NCBI RefSeq assembly: GCF_001886955.1
Contig: NZ_CP016804.1
Coordinates: forward strand, 992,001 to 1,056,000
Length of the DNA stretch: 64,000 nucleotides
Origin: Halodesulfurarchaeum formicicum
Lineage (GTDB): Archaea; Halobacteriota; Halobacteria; Halobacteriales; Halobacteriaceae
Reading direction: 5' to 3'
Made by a program: the position numbers and the translations under genes. Below, in pieces: positions 40,417 through 49,791 of the stretch. Every line of letters starts with the position of its first letter. The first letter of the stretch is position 1. The notes beneath the pieces are model-generated. The model made no database searches. It was not told the origin of the DNA and worked only from the letters and a program-made list of their open reading frames with translations.

Positions 40417-41740
40417 GTACGACACCGAAGCGAAAGTCAGTGCGGCGGAAAGTGCCGCTCTCGAACTGGCACAGACCTCGAATGAGACCCGCAGCGACGG
40501 ACTGCGGGCGATCGCCGACGCCATTCTAGAACGCGAGTCCGAGATCCTCGAAGCGAACGAGAAAGACGTCGCCGAGGCCGAGGCGATGCTCGAGGCCGGG
40601 GAGTACAGTCAGGCACTCGTCGATCGACTGAAGCTCGATTCGACCAAGCTGGAGAGCATCGCTGAGATGGTACGCAGCGTCGCTGACCAGGAGGATCCGC
40701 TCGGCAAGACCCTGGCGGCACGCGAACTGGACCAGGACCTCGAACTCTACAAGGTCGCGGTCCCGATCGGCGTCCTCGGGACGGTCTTCGAGTCCCGTCC
40801 CGACGCGCTGGTGCAGATCGCCGCGCTCAGTCTGAAATCCGGCAACTCCGTCATCCTGAAGGGCGGTAGCGAGGCCCTGCACTCCAATCGGGTCCTCTAT
40901 GACATCATCGAGGAGGTCACCGCGGACATCGCGGATGGCTGGGTCCAACTCATCGAGGCCCACGCCGAGGTCGATGCCGTTCTAGAGATGGACGAGCAGA
41001 TCGACCTCCTGATGCCCCGGGGGAGCACCGAGTTCGTCCAGTACATCCAGGACAACACGAAGATCCCGGTGCTCGGCCACACCGAGGGGATCTGTCACGT
41101 CTACGTCGACGACGCGGCGGACCTGGAGATGGCGACCGACATCGCCTTCGACGCGAAGGTCCAGTATCCGGCCGTCTGTAACGCCGTCGAGACGCTACTG
41201 GTCCACGAACAGGTCGCCGAATCGTTCCTCCCCGAGATGGTCGAGCAGTACGAGTCCGCTGACGTGGAAGTTCGAGGCGACGAGCGAACTCGCGAGATCG
41301 TTGACGTGAACGCCGCCACCGCGAGCGACTGGGAGACCGAATACGGCGATTTAATCATCTCGGTCAAGGTGGTCGAGGAACTCCCCGAGGCCATCGATCA
41401 CGTCAACACCTACGGCTCGAAACACACCGAGTCCATCGTGACCGAAAACGCCGACAGCGCGGCAAAATTCATGCAGTCCATCGACGCGTCGAGTGTCTTT
41501 CACAACGCCTCGACGCGCTTTGCGGACGGCTACCGCTACGGCCTCGGTGCGGAGGTCGGCATCAGCACGGGCAAGATCCACGCCCGCGGTCCCGTGGGGC
41601 TGGAGGGGCTCACGACGACGAAATACTACCTCGAAGGCGACGGCCAACTCGTCGCGACCTACGCTGGCGACAACCCACGGCCGTTCACCCACGAGGAGTT
41701 CGACGGCGAGTGGGTTCCCGGAACGCGCTCCCGGAACTGA
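40409..41740 (+). CDS. proA: Glutamate-5-semialdehyde dehydrogenase (gamma-glutamyl phosphate reductase)
   Basis: The 443-residue NADPH-dependent enzyme reduces glutamyl 5-phosphate to the semialdehyde. It belongs to the aldehyde dehydrogenase superfamily, with the catalytic cysteine C257 in [14 protein letters not shown]. Other hallmarks are [31 protein letters not shown] and [19 protein letters not shown] chose the ATG at 40409 over an upstream GTG at 40400. It overlaps proB by eight bases and completes the proline operon. Confidence 0.95.
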   Translation: MSEYDTEAKVSAAESAALELAQTSNETRSDGLRAIADAILERESEILEANEKDVAEAEAMLEAGEYSQALVDRLKLDSTKLESIAEMVRSVADQEDPLGKTLAARELDQDLELYKVAVPIGVLGTVFESRPDALVQIAALSLKSGNSVILKGGSEALHSNRVLYDIIEEVTADIADGWVQLIEAHAEVDAVLEMDEQIDLLMPRGSTEFVQYIQDNTKIPVLGHTEGICHVYVDDAADLEMATDIAFDAKVQYPAVCNAVETLLVHEQVAESFLPEMVEQYESADVEVRGDERTREIVDVNAATASDWETEYGDLIISVKVVEELPEAIDHVNTYGSKHTESIVTENADSAAKFMQSIDASSVFHNASTRFADGYRYGLGAEVGISTGKIHARGPVGLEGLTTTKYYLEGDGQLVATYAGDNPRPFTHEEFDGEWVPGTRSRN

Positions 41741-41786
41741 CGGAACGACACCGGGAATTTTGGTCCGCTGACTCGTTTTCGAGGCC

Positions 41787-42179
41787 ATGAGTGCACAGTC
41801 CCTGACTGTGGAGACGACACAACGGCTCGAAGTCACAGACGTTACCGACCAGGTTCGGGCGGCAATTCCGGAAGGAGCGACCGGGACTGTGACCGTCTTC
41901 AGCAACCATACGACCACCGGAATCACGGTCAACGAAGGAGAGGAACGGCTTCTGAACGACTTCGAATCCGCGCTCGATTCACTCGTCCCGGACAGCGGCT
42001 GGGAGCACGATCAAATCGATGCCAACGCCGACAGCCACATCCGGGCCATGCTGGTTGGCCCGAGCGAAACGATTCCCGTCGCAGATGGCAAGTTGCAACT
42101 GGGAACCTGGCAGTCGGTCCTCCTCGTGGAATGTGACGGGCCGCGAACTCGCACGATCCAGGTCCTCAGCAGCGAGTGA
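41787..42179 (+). CDS. YjbQ family protein (UPF0047)
   Basis: The 130-residue protein belongs to the YjbQ/UPF0047 family. It shows VFSNHTTTGITVNEGE, HIRAMLVGPSETIPVADGKL and LGTWQSVLLVECDGPRTR. Some members have weak thiamine-phosphate-synthase activity, but the physiological role is not established. It is 46 bases after proA and 39 bases before thrC, on the same strand. Confidence 0.9.
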   Translation: MSAQSLTVETTQRLEVTDVTDQVRAAIPEGATGTVTVFSNHTTTGITVNEGEERLLNDFESALDSLVPDSGWEHDQIDANADSHIRAMLVGPSETIPVADGKLQLGTWQSVLLVECDGPRTRTIQVLSSE

Positions 42180-42218
42180 CGAGGCCAAGAACAAAGTCAG
42201 TCGACCCGAACTGAGCCT

Positions 42219-43454
42219 ATGGCGATGGATCACGTCGAGGCCCTGGAGTGTACTGTCTGTGGGGAGACCTACGACCCGGACGCGCCGATCTACACCTGTC
42301 CGAACCACGATGGCGTCACCGGAATCCTCGAAGTCGTCTACGACTATGACCTGATCGACGAACGGTTCGATGCTGACCTCGACGGCCACATCGAGAGCCA
42401 GTGGAAGTACGAGGCTTTCCTCCCGGTCGACGAGGAGGCCGAGATCGTCACGCTCGGGGAGGGCGGAACCGACCTCTTCGAAGCCCCGAATCTGAGCGCC
42501 GAACTCGGGGTCGAGACGCTCGTCAAAGACGATGGACGAAATCCCACAGGCTGTCTCAAGGATCGGGCGACGAGCGTGGCTGTGACCAAAGCCGTCCATG
42601 CCGACCAGGACGTCCTCACCTGCGCCTCGACGGGGAACGCTGCCGCGTCGCTCGCGGGGTACGCCGCGAGAGCCGGCCTCGAGGCCCGGATCTTCGTCCC
42701 CGAAGACGCGCCGGCTGGCAAACTCGCCCAGCCGCTCGTCTACGGGGCCGACGTCCTCGCAGTCGAGGGTTCCTACGACGAGGCCTACGATCTCAGCGTC
42801 GCGGTCACCGAGGCCTACGGGTGGTACAACCGCAATGCTGCTATCAATCCCTTCCAGGTCGAGGGCAAACGAACGGTCGGTCACGAACTGGCCGAACAAC
42901 TCCACGTTCGTGGAGAGATGGCCGATTGGGTCGCCTTCTCGATGGGCGATGGCTGTACCATTGCAGGCGCGTGGAAAGGGCTCAAAGAGTTCGCCGACCT
43001 GGGCTACGTCGAGGATACCCCGAAGCTGCTCGGTGTGCAGGCTACGGGAGCCGCTGCCATCCACGACGCGTTTCACGACCTGCCCGAGGGCGAACCCGTC
43101 GCGGAAACCCTCGCGGACAGCATCGCCGTTGGTCGCCCTCGGAACACGGTGAAAGCCGTCCGTGCGCTCAAGGAGAGTGAGGGCACGGCCGTCCGCGTCT
43201 CCGACCAGGAGATCCTCGAGGCCGAAGTGCTCCTTGGCAGCACTGAGGGGATCTACACCGAACCAGCAGGCGGAACTGCACTGGCGGGAGTCAAAGCCGC
43301 CATCGCGGACGGACCCATCGAACCGGACGAAACAGTTGTCGTCGTCTCGACTGGCTTCGGGCTGAAAGACACGGAGAGCGCGAGGCGTGCGACGGGTGAA
43401 GTCACACGGATCGAACCCAGCATCGAGGAGGTAAACGCCCTGTATCGCGAGTGA
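42219..43454 (+). CDS. thrC: Threonine synthase
   Basis: The 411-residue PLP enzyme converts O-phosphohomoserine to threonine. The PLP lysine is K114 in NPTGCLKDRATS, and the phosphate-binding STGNAAASLAGYAARAG follows. The N-terminus has a small Cys cluster (CTVCGETYDPDAPIYTC) typical of this archaeal/bacterial subgroup. FQVEGKRTVGHELAEQL and MGDGCTIAGAWKGLKEF are also conserved. A second in-frame ATG at 42225 is a possible start. Confidence 0.93.
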   Translation: MAMDHVEALECTVCGETYDPDAPIYTCPNHDGVTGILEVVYDYDLIDERFDADLDGHIESQWKYEAFLPVDEEAEIVTLGEGGTDLFEAPNLSAELGVETLVKDDGRNPTGCLKDRATSVAVTKAVHADQDVLTCASTGNAAASLAGYAARAGLEARIFVPEDAPAGKLAQPLVYGADVLAVEGSYDEAYDLSVAVTEAYGWYNRNAAINPFQVEGKRTVGHELAEQLHVRGEMADWVAFSMGDGCTIAGAWKGLKEFADLGYVEDTPKLLGVQATGAAAIHDAFHDLPEGEPVAETLADSIAVGRPRNTVKAVRALKESEGTAVRVSDQEILEAEVLLGSTEGIYTEPAGGTALAGVKAAIADGPIEPDETVVVVSTGFGLKDTESARRATGEVTRIEPSIEEVNALYRE

Positions 43455-43522
43455 TTTCGCTCGGTCAAATTCTGCTTTGACCGTCCAAAGACGTATTGGT
43501 GATTCGACCTGAAGCTGTGTCA

Positions 43523-44143
43523 ATGACTCCCATCACACGCCGCGAGACGCTCGCGGCGGCGACGACCGGCTTAGTCGCGCTGGCTGGGTGTACCGGGTCT
43601 CGGGAAGTAGAATCTGAACCCGATCCGGACGAAAAGCCCGTCGACTTCGAATTCCAGTCCGCCAGACTGGCCACTGGAGAACCGATCGTCGAGCCCGAAA
43701 AGCGAGCGGAGACGACAGTTCGGCCACAGCGGGCCCGGCATTATTCGGATTACCTCGCGACGGCCGAGGATCTCGATGCCGTCGACTTCGCCACGAACGA
43801 GGCAGCAACAAAACTTCGAGATTACGCCCGCGAGACGAACTTCGAGACCGAATCGATCTTCCTGTGGATCAGCGGTGTAAACGAGTGTCACGAAATCGTC
43901 CTTCGGCAGGCGACCGTCGACGATGATGGGGACCCTCACTTCGATTTCTGTCGAGCGGTTCGATCTGCAGACGTCGCTTGTTCGAGCGAGCGAACGCACA
44001 CGGTCGGGTTCGCGGTTCGATTACCGGTCGATGGGCGTGGCGTTTCCGGACATGGAAGCGGGATGAGCAGCCGTTGTCGAGGTCGACCGGACCCAACCAT
44101 CTTCGACGGCACTGTGACGGTCCAATCGGGTGATGCGGAATGA
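43523..44143 (+). CDS. Tat-exported lipoprotein of unknown function (first of pair)
   Basis: The 206-residue protein starts with a twin-arginine signal (ITRRETLAAATTG) ending in a lipobox LAGC, so it should be exported folded by Tat and lipid-anchored outside the membrane. The mature part is acidic and has conserved-looking cysteines (NECHE, DFCRA, VACSSE, SSRCRG) that could pair. I do not recognise a family. The ATG at 43523 gives the best signal peptide. Its stop overlaps the next lipoprotein gene by four bases, so the two are coupled. Confidence 0.78.
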   Translation: MTPITRRETLAAATTGLVALAGCTGSREVESEPDPDEKPVDFEFQSARLATGEPIVEPEKRAETTVRPQRARHYSDYLATAEDLDAVDFATNEAATKLRDYARETNFETESIFLWISGVNECHEIVLRQATVDDDGDPHFDFCRAVRSADVACSSERTHTVGFAVRLPVDGRGVSGHGSGMSSRCRGRPDPTIFDGTVTVQSGDAE

Positions 44144-45426
44144 AAAGTCGGCGTCAGTTCCTCGGCAGCCTGGGACTGGGGGCGGTGGCCGGTCTCGCTG
44201 GGTGTCTATCGCTCGATGGTGGGTCCGATGATTCAGATTCCGGGATCGAGGCCGAGGATCTGCAGGGGTGGGAGCCCGACACGTTGCCGACCCAGACGGT
44301 GCTTCCATTCGACCTGGCGCCCGACCTACAGGAAGCCCATCAAACTCGTGCGAGCGCGCTCGTCGAATCGGTCCCGGCCGATCCATCGATCCCCAACGGC
44401 CACATCGCCCAGCAGATCACCACGGACCGGGAGCACGTTCGCTCCCGGCTGGAGACGGAGCCGGATGGGAGACCATTGGAGACCCTCGAAAACAGGCAAC
44501 GAACTCGGACCAGTGCGGCCGAACTGTACGGTGCCTATCGGGCGGCCACTGGCAACGACGACGGTGGGGCGGTCTCGCGCCGTCGCCGGGAGAGCCGCGA
44601 AGCGTGGTCCTCAGTTTCTACCGCGATCGAATACGAGGCGAGCACGCCCGTCGAAGCGGTGCTCGTCTACGCCCCGATCGAACGTCGACTCGAACAGGCC
44701 CGCCACGAGAGCGAACCACAGGAGGCGTATCCCGATCGACCGCTGTCGAACGTCGAACAGGCCGGAAACGCGTTCGAAGCCGTCGAAACGGCCATCGCTA
44801 CGGTCGAATCGGCCCGCGGGATCCGGAATCAGTACCTCGAAACCCGACCGAACGCCTCGCCACAGTGGAACCGGCTGCTTCGCAGCCTCAGAGACCTCGA
44901 AATCTCGGTGAGTCGAACCCAAAGCGAGCGTGTCGACCTTCCCGAGAACCCGTCGATGGACGAGTTCGATGGGATCGAGCTATCCGACATTCAACGCGAG
45001 TTGCTACACACCGCGGACCGTGAGCTCCGATACAGGGGCGACTCCATTCGGAATCGAGAGACCAACGGACAGCCAGCGTTCGCCGTCCTGGAAGCCGGCC
45101 GGACGCTGGCAGGAATCGCCGCCTACGAGGCGGTGGCCGAAGGTATCCGAGATGGGACGATACCAGACGCCTCGACCGAGACGTCCGTCAAGACGGCTGC
45201 AGAGACGGCGGTGACGGCTATCGAAACCCTCCTGGACGGTGATTATCCACGGCTTGGATTCGCGGTCGCAAGACCTGCCCGGATCGCCTACGAATCAGCG
45301 GTTCGACGGCTGGATGACGGCTATTACGATGTCGAGGGGATCGAAGCCCAGTTCAGGTTTGCGACGGTGTCCGCCCATGCCGTGGCCGAAGCCGTCCCAT
45401 TCGTCGTGTCGGCCCTCGGGGACTGA
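44140..45426 (+). CDS. Tat-exported lipoprotein of unknown function (second of pair)
   Basis: The 428-residue protein has a Tat signal (KSRRQFLGSLGLGAVAG) with lipobox LAGC, then an acidic Ser/Asp linker. The mature region (about 50-428) is mostly helical, with repeated Arg/Glu-rich helices, and looks like an all-alpha extracytoplasmic domain. No catalytic motif is visible. It overlaps the first lipoprotein gene by four bases and lies convergent to the small wHTH gene. It could be a ligand-binding or scaffolding surface protein. Confidence 0.78.
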   Translation: MKSRRQFLGSLGLGAVAGLAGCLSLDGGSDDSDSGIEAEDLQGWEPDTLPTQTVLPFDLAPDLQEAHQTRASALVESVPADPSIPNGHIAQQITTDREHVRSRLETEPDGRPLETLENRQRTRTSAAELYGAYRAATGNDDGGAVSRRRRESREAWSSVSTAIEYEASTPVEAVLVYAPIERRLEQARHESEPQEAYPDRPLSNVEQAGNAFEAVETAIATVESARGIRNQYLETRPNASPQWNRLLRSLRDLEISVSRTQSERVDLPENPSMDEFDGIELSDIQRELLHTADRELRYRGDSIRNRETNGQPAFAVLEAGRTLAGIAAYEAVAEGIRDGTIPDASTETSVKTAAETAVTAIETLLDGDYPRLGFAVARPARIAYESAVRRLDDGYYDVEGIEAQFRFATVSAHAVAEAVPFVVSALGD

Positions 45427-45487
45427 TAACCAACCACAAGGAGAAAGGAAAAGAGGGGAAGATCGCTGGTCCCCACTCTGGTCCCGA

Positions 45488-45751
45488 TCAGGCGACCGAG
45501 GCCTGTCGTTCCTCACGAGCGCGCTCGTCGGACGATTTCAGGCGGTAGAGGCGAAGTTTCCCGTGGGAGTAGATGATTTCCTCGATCAGATTGCACTCTT
45601 TGAGGGTCTCGGTGGCATCACGGACTGCCAGAAACGGCAGATGCGTTCCTTCGATCAGGTCGTCCTGGGTCATGAACGGCTGTTCAGCCAGTTTTTCGTA
45701 GACGATCTCGGTGTGGGGCGCGAAATCCTGGGCACAGTCGGGTCGTTCCAT
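45488..45751 (-). CDS. Small winged-helix-like protein
   Basis: The 87-residue protein looks like a free-standing winged helix: helices HTEIVYEKLAEQPFMTQDDLI, a recognition-helix region LPFLAVRDATETLKECNLIEE (both in part), and a beta wing IIYSHGKLRLYRL. A short charged tail follows. The ATG at 45751 gives MERPDCAQDF; a start at 45811 would add 20 residues of less typical sequence. It lies between the convergent lipoprotein pair and the multicopper oxidase gene. A regulatory role is inferred from the fold only. Confidence 0.7.
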   Translation of the reverse strand: MERPDCAQDFAPHTEIVYEKLAEQPFMTQDDLIEGTHLPFLAVRDATETLKECNLIEEIIYSHGKLRLYRLKSSDERAREERQASVA

Positions 45752-45863
45752 ACCTACTGAAAGGCCAAAGAAGGGGGTAAACCCGTTGGCCAACTGATTG
45801 GGTACGTTCAAAAGCAGTCTGGATTCGATATCGCTGCTCGTGCCGACGTGTGTTTGTGGCCGG

Positions 45864-47270
45864 TTAATCGACGTATTCTATGACCCGGGCCATTCCTGCT
45901 TCGAGATGATAGAGGTTGTGACAGTGGAACAGCCAGTCACCAGGATTGTCGGCCACGAAGTCGAACGTCTCCTGGCCCATGTGGCCGGGGACGACGACGG
46001 TGTCTTTGACTGCATCACCCACCTGGAAGAAGTGCCCGTGGAGATGCATCGGATGGGGGACCGGGCTTTGATTGGTCATCCGGACCCGCACGTGTTCGCC
46101 GGACCGAATTTGAAGCGGATCCGCCTCCGGGTAGGCCTGGCCGTCGATCAACCACTGGCCGGATGGACCGCCGGGCGAGAGCGACAGGTCGAACGTCCGA
46201 TCCGGATTGCCACTGACACCGGAAAGCGGCGAGCGGGCCCGGAGATCGCCGTAGGAAAGCAGGTTATTGCTTTGGGACGGCCCAACTGGCGAACTCGGCT
46301 CGACGCCGTCGTACGTGATCGCTGCTCGTGCCGGCGGTTCGGATCCATTGAGGGGCGTGGCACGAATCTCCCAGGTTCCCGGATTCGTCGCTTCAAGGAT
46401 CGTGTCGTATCGCTCGCCGGAGCCGAATTGAAAGCCGTCGACGGTGACTGGGTCGACGGGCCGTCCATCGGCATGTGATACCGTCATCGGGTGGCCACCC
46501 AGTTGGACCTGAAAGAGTGTGGCGCTGCTCGCGTTGATGAACCGAAGGCGGACACGCTCTCCCTCGCGAACGTCGAATACCGCTGGATCGGCGGCCGATC
46601 GCCCGTTGACCAGCAACCCGGCATAGGGTGGTCGCTGGGTGCCCATCATCCCCCCGGAGCCAAACGAGTCTTCGCCGAAGAGCGGTTGGGGTTCGCGAGT
46701 CAGGTAGTCATCGAGGACGATCGTGTATTCCCGGTCGTATTCGACGTGCGGGTCAGACTCCTCGATGATGAGCGGCCCGAAGAGTCCCCGGTCGAGTTGG
46801 AGGCCGACGTGGCTGTGATAGAAGTACGTCCCTGGTGGCTCGGCCCGGAATTTGTAGGTGAACGACTCACCGCCTGCAACTGGCTGTTGTGTGACCTGCG
46901 GAACGCCGTCCATCTCGTTGGCCACGGGGACGCCGTGCCAGTGGATCGTCGTCTCCGCCGGCAGTTCGTTTTGCAATTCGAAAGCGACCACGTCCCCCGC
47001 TTTCGCCCGAAGTTCCGGGCCCGGAAACTGGTCGTTGTAGACCCAGGTTTCCGAGGCGAGGTCGCCACCCGGCTGAACCGTTCCACTCGCTGCACGAACG
47101 GTGGCCTCGTAATCTGCCGGGTCTGCAGGCGGCGTTTTGGAGGTAATTGAAGGGGTATCTCCGTCCTGGGATGGCCCGTCGAGGCTTGCACACCCCGCGA
47201 GTGCCCCAAGCCCCGCTGCACCGAGTGTCTGGAGGAGTCGTCTGCGTGTGCGCGAGGGCTGTTCACTCAT
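45864..47270 (-). CDS. Tat-exported multicopper oxidase (laccase/CueO-like)
   Basis: The 468-residue enzyme begins with a Tat lipoprotein signal (RTRRRLLQTLG, lipobox LAGC with C27). All copper ligands are present: T2/T3 centre H110, H112 (IHWHGVP), H152, H154 (YHSHVG), H409, H411 (HPMHLHGH), H449, H451; T1 centre H406, C450, H455 and M460 (HCHNLYHLEAGM). The methionine axial ligand resembles bacterial CueO-type and haloarchaeal laccases. It should couple oxidation of Cu(I), Mn or phenols to oxygen reduction outside the membrane. The ATG at 47270 starts the Tat signal; the upstream extension reads noncoding DNA. Confidence 0.9.
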   Translation of the reverse strand: MSEQPSRTRRRLLQTLGAAGLGALAGCASLDGPSQDGDTPSITSKTPPADPADYEATVRAASGTVQPGGDLASETWVYNDQFPGPELRAKAGDVVAFELQNELPAETTIHWHGVPVANEMDGVPQVTQQPVAGGESFTYKFRAEPPGTYFYHSHVGLQLDRGLFGPLIIEESDPHVEYDREYTIVLDDYLTREPQPLFGEDSFGSGGMMGTQRPPYAGLLVNGRSAADPAVFDVREGERVRLRFINASSATLFQVQLGGHPMTVSHADGRPVDPVTVDGFQFGSGERYDTILEATNPGTWEIRATPLNGSEPPARAAITYDGVEPSSPVGPSQSNNLLSYGDLRARSPLSGVSGNPDRTFDLSLSPGGPSGQWLIDGQAYPEADPLQIRSGEHVRVRMTNQSPVPHPMHLHGHFFQVGDAVKDTVVVPGHMGQETFDFVADNPGDWLFHCHNLYHLEAGMARVIEYVD

Positions 47271-47575
47271 TGTACACCAGGCCTGTGTGTCGACACCGAT
47301 TCCCCGTCGCCGCCCGAATCGCGTTTCGTCCGAGCGGGGTGGCACTGCGTTCTCATTCAGTAAACACAGGGGCGTCACGAATATACGTGGTGTGGCCGCC
47401 GAACCAGGTCCCAACAAACTCAATCCAACTGGTCGAACGGCTGCTGGATGGAAGTTGTGATCAGCACGAGGTCGAAAAGCGGGTATTGAATCAGTATCCA
47501 CTCACGTGGCCACACTGCCCACGTTAAAATCTACCAGTGGTTCGTCAGCGCTGGTCGTTCAGCAGAGCCAACGGG
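47271..47575. other. 305-base spacer upstream of the multicopper oxidase gene
   Basis: No gene is supported. There is a dyad CACG-N6-CGTG at 47376-47389 with an AT core, and on the minus strand a TATA-like ATTTTAAC at 47523-47530. Either could serve the multicopper oxidase, but both would give long leaders (about 85 or 230 bases). No TATA-like element at the leaderless distance from 47270 is clear. Confidence 0.5.
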
Positions 47576-47833
47576 TCACTCGCTGGCTGTTGGATCGGGC
47601 TCCATCGCGTCTGAGGATGTCACCGAAACGGTCCCATCGCCACTAACCTGGACGTTGTATCCGTTGTACTTGAAGCTCACACGAACGTCCTCCGAGGAGT
47701 GGGCCATGAGTGCGTCTAGTGCATCCGGATCAATCACGTCGTAAAGCGGCGGTGAGAGTGACTCAGGGGATTTGCCCGATTTCTGGGCCACCGCCTCGAT
47801 TACACGATATGCCAATCCCTCGTTGTCCATCAT
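47576..47833 (-). CDS. HalOD1 output-domain protein
   Basis: The 85-residue protein matches the stand-alone HalOD1 output domain (PF18545), common in haloarchaea and often attached to receiver domains. The pattern LAYRVIEAVAQKSGKSPESLSPPLYDVIDPDALDALM is typical (core: SPPLYDVIDPDALDAL), followed by VSFKYNGYNVQVSGDGTVSV. The function is thought to be signalling, but no partner is established. There are two start codons in a row (47833 and 47830). A TATA-like CTTTAAGA at 47853-47860 sits at the spacing for a leaderless mRNA. Confidence 0.85.
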   Translation of the reverse strand: MMDNEGLAYRVIEAVAQKSGKSPESLSPPLYDVIDPDALDALMAHSSEDVRVSFKYNGYNVQVSGDGTVSVTSSDAMEPDPTASE

Positions 47834-48220
47834 GGCTGAGTATTGGCTAGATTCTTAAAGCCGTTTTGTTATCATCGAGGAATCACCGGCGAATCAGTGG
47901 AAATTTGGAGATTCATAGCTGTTTTCGTGAAATATTTTGAGCTTGGCAAATGGATATCACCCACTCGTGGAATCGTCCCATTGAGCACCTAACTCGGATC
48001 CTGTGTGGGGGGGTCGGGGTGTCATTGGAGATGCAATCTATTTCCCGCAGATCAACTTCGAGTGGACGAACGTTCCGGGATTTCGCGAGCAGGGACCAAG
48101 ACGATTCGAAAAATGCGGACGAAAACTGCCGCGTAGATCCCATAATGGTTACCGAAATCACAAGTTATTTCCTGGCATGCATGCTATTCATTAGCGGGGG
48201 AAAGGGGAAATACCGACTCC
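47834..48220. other. 387-base AT-richer intergenic region between divergent regulator genes
   Basis: This spacer is visibly lower in GC than the flanks. It holds the minus-strand TATA-like box of the HalOD1 gene (47853-47860) and, near 48183-48192, an AT-rich CTATTCATTA about 30 bases before the DUF7344-like gene. Open frames of about 80-100 codons exist on both strands but lack family resemblance, start signals or coding-like composition. I see no tRNA, repeat or known RNA. Confidence 0.55.
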
Positions 48221-48565
48221 ATGAATTCACAATCCGGACAGGCCCAGACTGACAAGAACGACCTGGTATTCGAGACGCTTTGTGATCGGTATCGTCGCCA
48301 CATACTGTGTTTGCTTGCGGAGTCCGATTCGGGGCCAGGCAAGGACCGATACGATCTCGACCAGCGTCTCGACATCGATGCGGATTCCGAAACGATTCGC
48401 ACAGCGCTCCATCATACCCACCTGCCACGGCTTGCCGACGCCGGGTATATCGAGTGGGACCGAAAGAGCAGTTCGATTGCCAGGGGACCACAGTTCGACG
48501 AAATCAAGCCCGTCGTGACACTGTTGGACGAGCATCGTGATCGGCTTCCTGCTGAATGGCCGTAG
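48221..48565 (+). CDS. DUF7344-like small wHTH protein
   Basis: The 114-residue protein resembles the haloarchaeal DUF7344 group of small winged-helix proteins. It has LVFETLCDRYRRHILCLLAE (helix 1-2), a recognition region TIRTALHHTHLPRLADAGYIEWD and a short beta hairpin SSSIARGP, then a tail DEIKPVVTLLDEHRDRLP. The DRYRRHIL motif is characteristic. A DNA-binding regulatory role is inferred. It is transcribed away from the HalOD1 gene. Confidence 0.82.
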   Translation: MNSQSGQAQTDKNDLVFETLCDRYRRHILCLLAESDSGPGKDRYDLDQRLDIDADSETIRTALHHTHLPRLADAGYIEWDRKSSSIARGPQFDEIKPVVTLLDEHRDRLPAEWP

Positions 48566-48692
48566 AAGTTGTTTTCGCTTGCCAAATTGAGGTGAAAGCT
48601 AGACGATGGAACCAGTGTCCGAGATGCCATAAGGCGGATGCAAATTTGACATCCTTTCACCCCTGAAAGAGTGGGCTTCCGCTCGCTACGTG

Positions 48693-49502
48693 TCAGAGCA
48701 ACGCGACCTGCACGAGTGAAAGCACTACGAGAGGAATGTGGAACGAGGCGTGGCTCACCATCGCCGCTTCGAGACTTTTCTGCCAGTAGAGCCAACCAAA
48801 CAGGATTCCAGCGATTGCGTTCAGAAGGATTGTTCGAGCGATCAGTGCCGGTGTGAGTGTGATAGACTGTGCGAGTGCCGGGAGGTGCCCGACGCCGAAC
48901 AACACGGCCGAAACCACGATCGCAGTCCACATGACACCCGGACCAGGGTTGTTCGTTCGACGGCCGGTGACTCGCCAGGCCACGAACGCAACCATGGACA
49001 GCAGCCCAAACCGGAGCATGAGTTCCTCGGTAATTCCTCCATAGAGAATTCGAACGGGAACGTACGCGAGAACGGACATCACGGTCGGTCTGTTCGCCCC
49101 GATCACAGTTTGGGGCAGATCCTGGGCGATAAATGGCATCAGCATTGTGTCGAGGACGACGATTGTGACTCCGCCGATGACCCCGATTCCGACCGCCAGC
49201 AAGACTTCCTCACGGAGCTGTCGCCAGATTCCCGCATCGGTTCCCAGCTGGTTGATGAGATACGATTGTAATCCCACTCGCGGGGCTGCATACGCGCCGA
49301 GCAGACACGCGACGCTGAGGAGAAGCAAGGGATTGATGGCAGAGAGAACCGCGAGGAGCGGCAGCGAGAGCCCGGTCGGAACGGCAGTCGGCGGCGTTGA
49401 GACGTAGATGTATCCGACAAGCGCGACGATCCCGGGGATCCCAGCTAGCAGGGTTACGCCAAAGCGTTTGCCGAAGGAGACACCGTACGTTGTAGACGAC
49501 AT
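48693..49502 (-). CDS. CPBP-family intramembrane metalloprotease
   Basis: The 269-residue membrane protein has about seven to eight helices and the CPBP (Abi, PF02517) active-site motifs: EELMLR with E159, E160 and R164 (EExxxR), FGVGH with H206 (FxxxH) and SHASFH with H251/H255. Eukaryotic relatives (Rce1) process prenylated proteins; archaeal and bacterial substrates are mostly unknown. It stands alone between the wHTH gene and tRNA-Thr. Confidence 0.88.
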   Translation of the reverse strand: MSSTTYGVSFGKRFGVTLLAGIPGIVALVGYIYVSTPPTAVPTGLSLPLLAVLSAINPLLLLSVACLLGAYAAPRVGLQSYLINQLGTDAGIWRQLREEVLLAVGIGVIGGVTIVVLDTMLMPFIAQDLPQTVIGANRPTVMSVLAYVPVRILYGGITEELMLRFGLLSMVAFVAWRVTGRRTNNPGPGVMWTAIVVSAVLFGVGHLPALAQSITLTPALIARTILLNAIAGILFGWLYWQKSLEAAMVSHASFHIPLVVLSLVQVALL

Positions 49503-49654
49503 ACGTACGGAAACACTCGGTACCGAAATAACAGTTGTGTCACATTTGGACGCCGAGTTTCCAACCGGTCACGTTTCTACCACTGACTCGGGCCGTTCAT
49601 AACCACTCCAAATTTCAGTAGTTACCGACCGTTCGGCTTTGAATTTGAGAACGA

Positions 49655-49728
49655 AGCCGGTGAAGGGATTTGAACCCTTGACCTAATCCTTACGAAGGAT
49701 TCGCTCTACCAGTCTGAGCTACACCGGC
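49655..49728 (-). tRNA. tRNA-Thr(CGT)
   Basis: The 74-base cloverleaf has the acceptor stem GCCGGTG/CACCGGC, anticodon stem AATCC/GGATT around loop TTCGTAA (anticodon CGT, reads ACG), and T-arm AAGGG-TTCAAAT-CCCTT. Discriminator base is T. There is no intron and no encoded CCA. It lies 63 bases downstream of the Trm5-type gene in the same direction. Confidence 0.95.
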
Positions 49729-49791
49729 ACGCAACCATCCGTATTCGCAGTGAATGAATAAGACTTGCGATCGATTCGACCGACGGCGGGC

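Noticed and set aside
47950-48252. 100-codon frame in the AT-richer spacer
   Set aside because: It overlaps the DUF7344-like gene start, lacks any promoter or domain, and has low coding character.
49655-49728. tRNA-Thr as an attachment site of an integrated element
   Set aside because: No integrase gene and no repeat of the tRNA 3' end is visible in the window.
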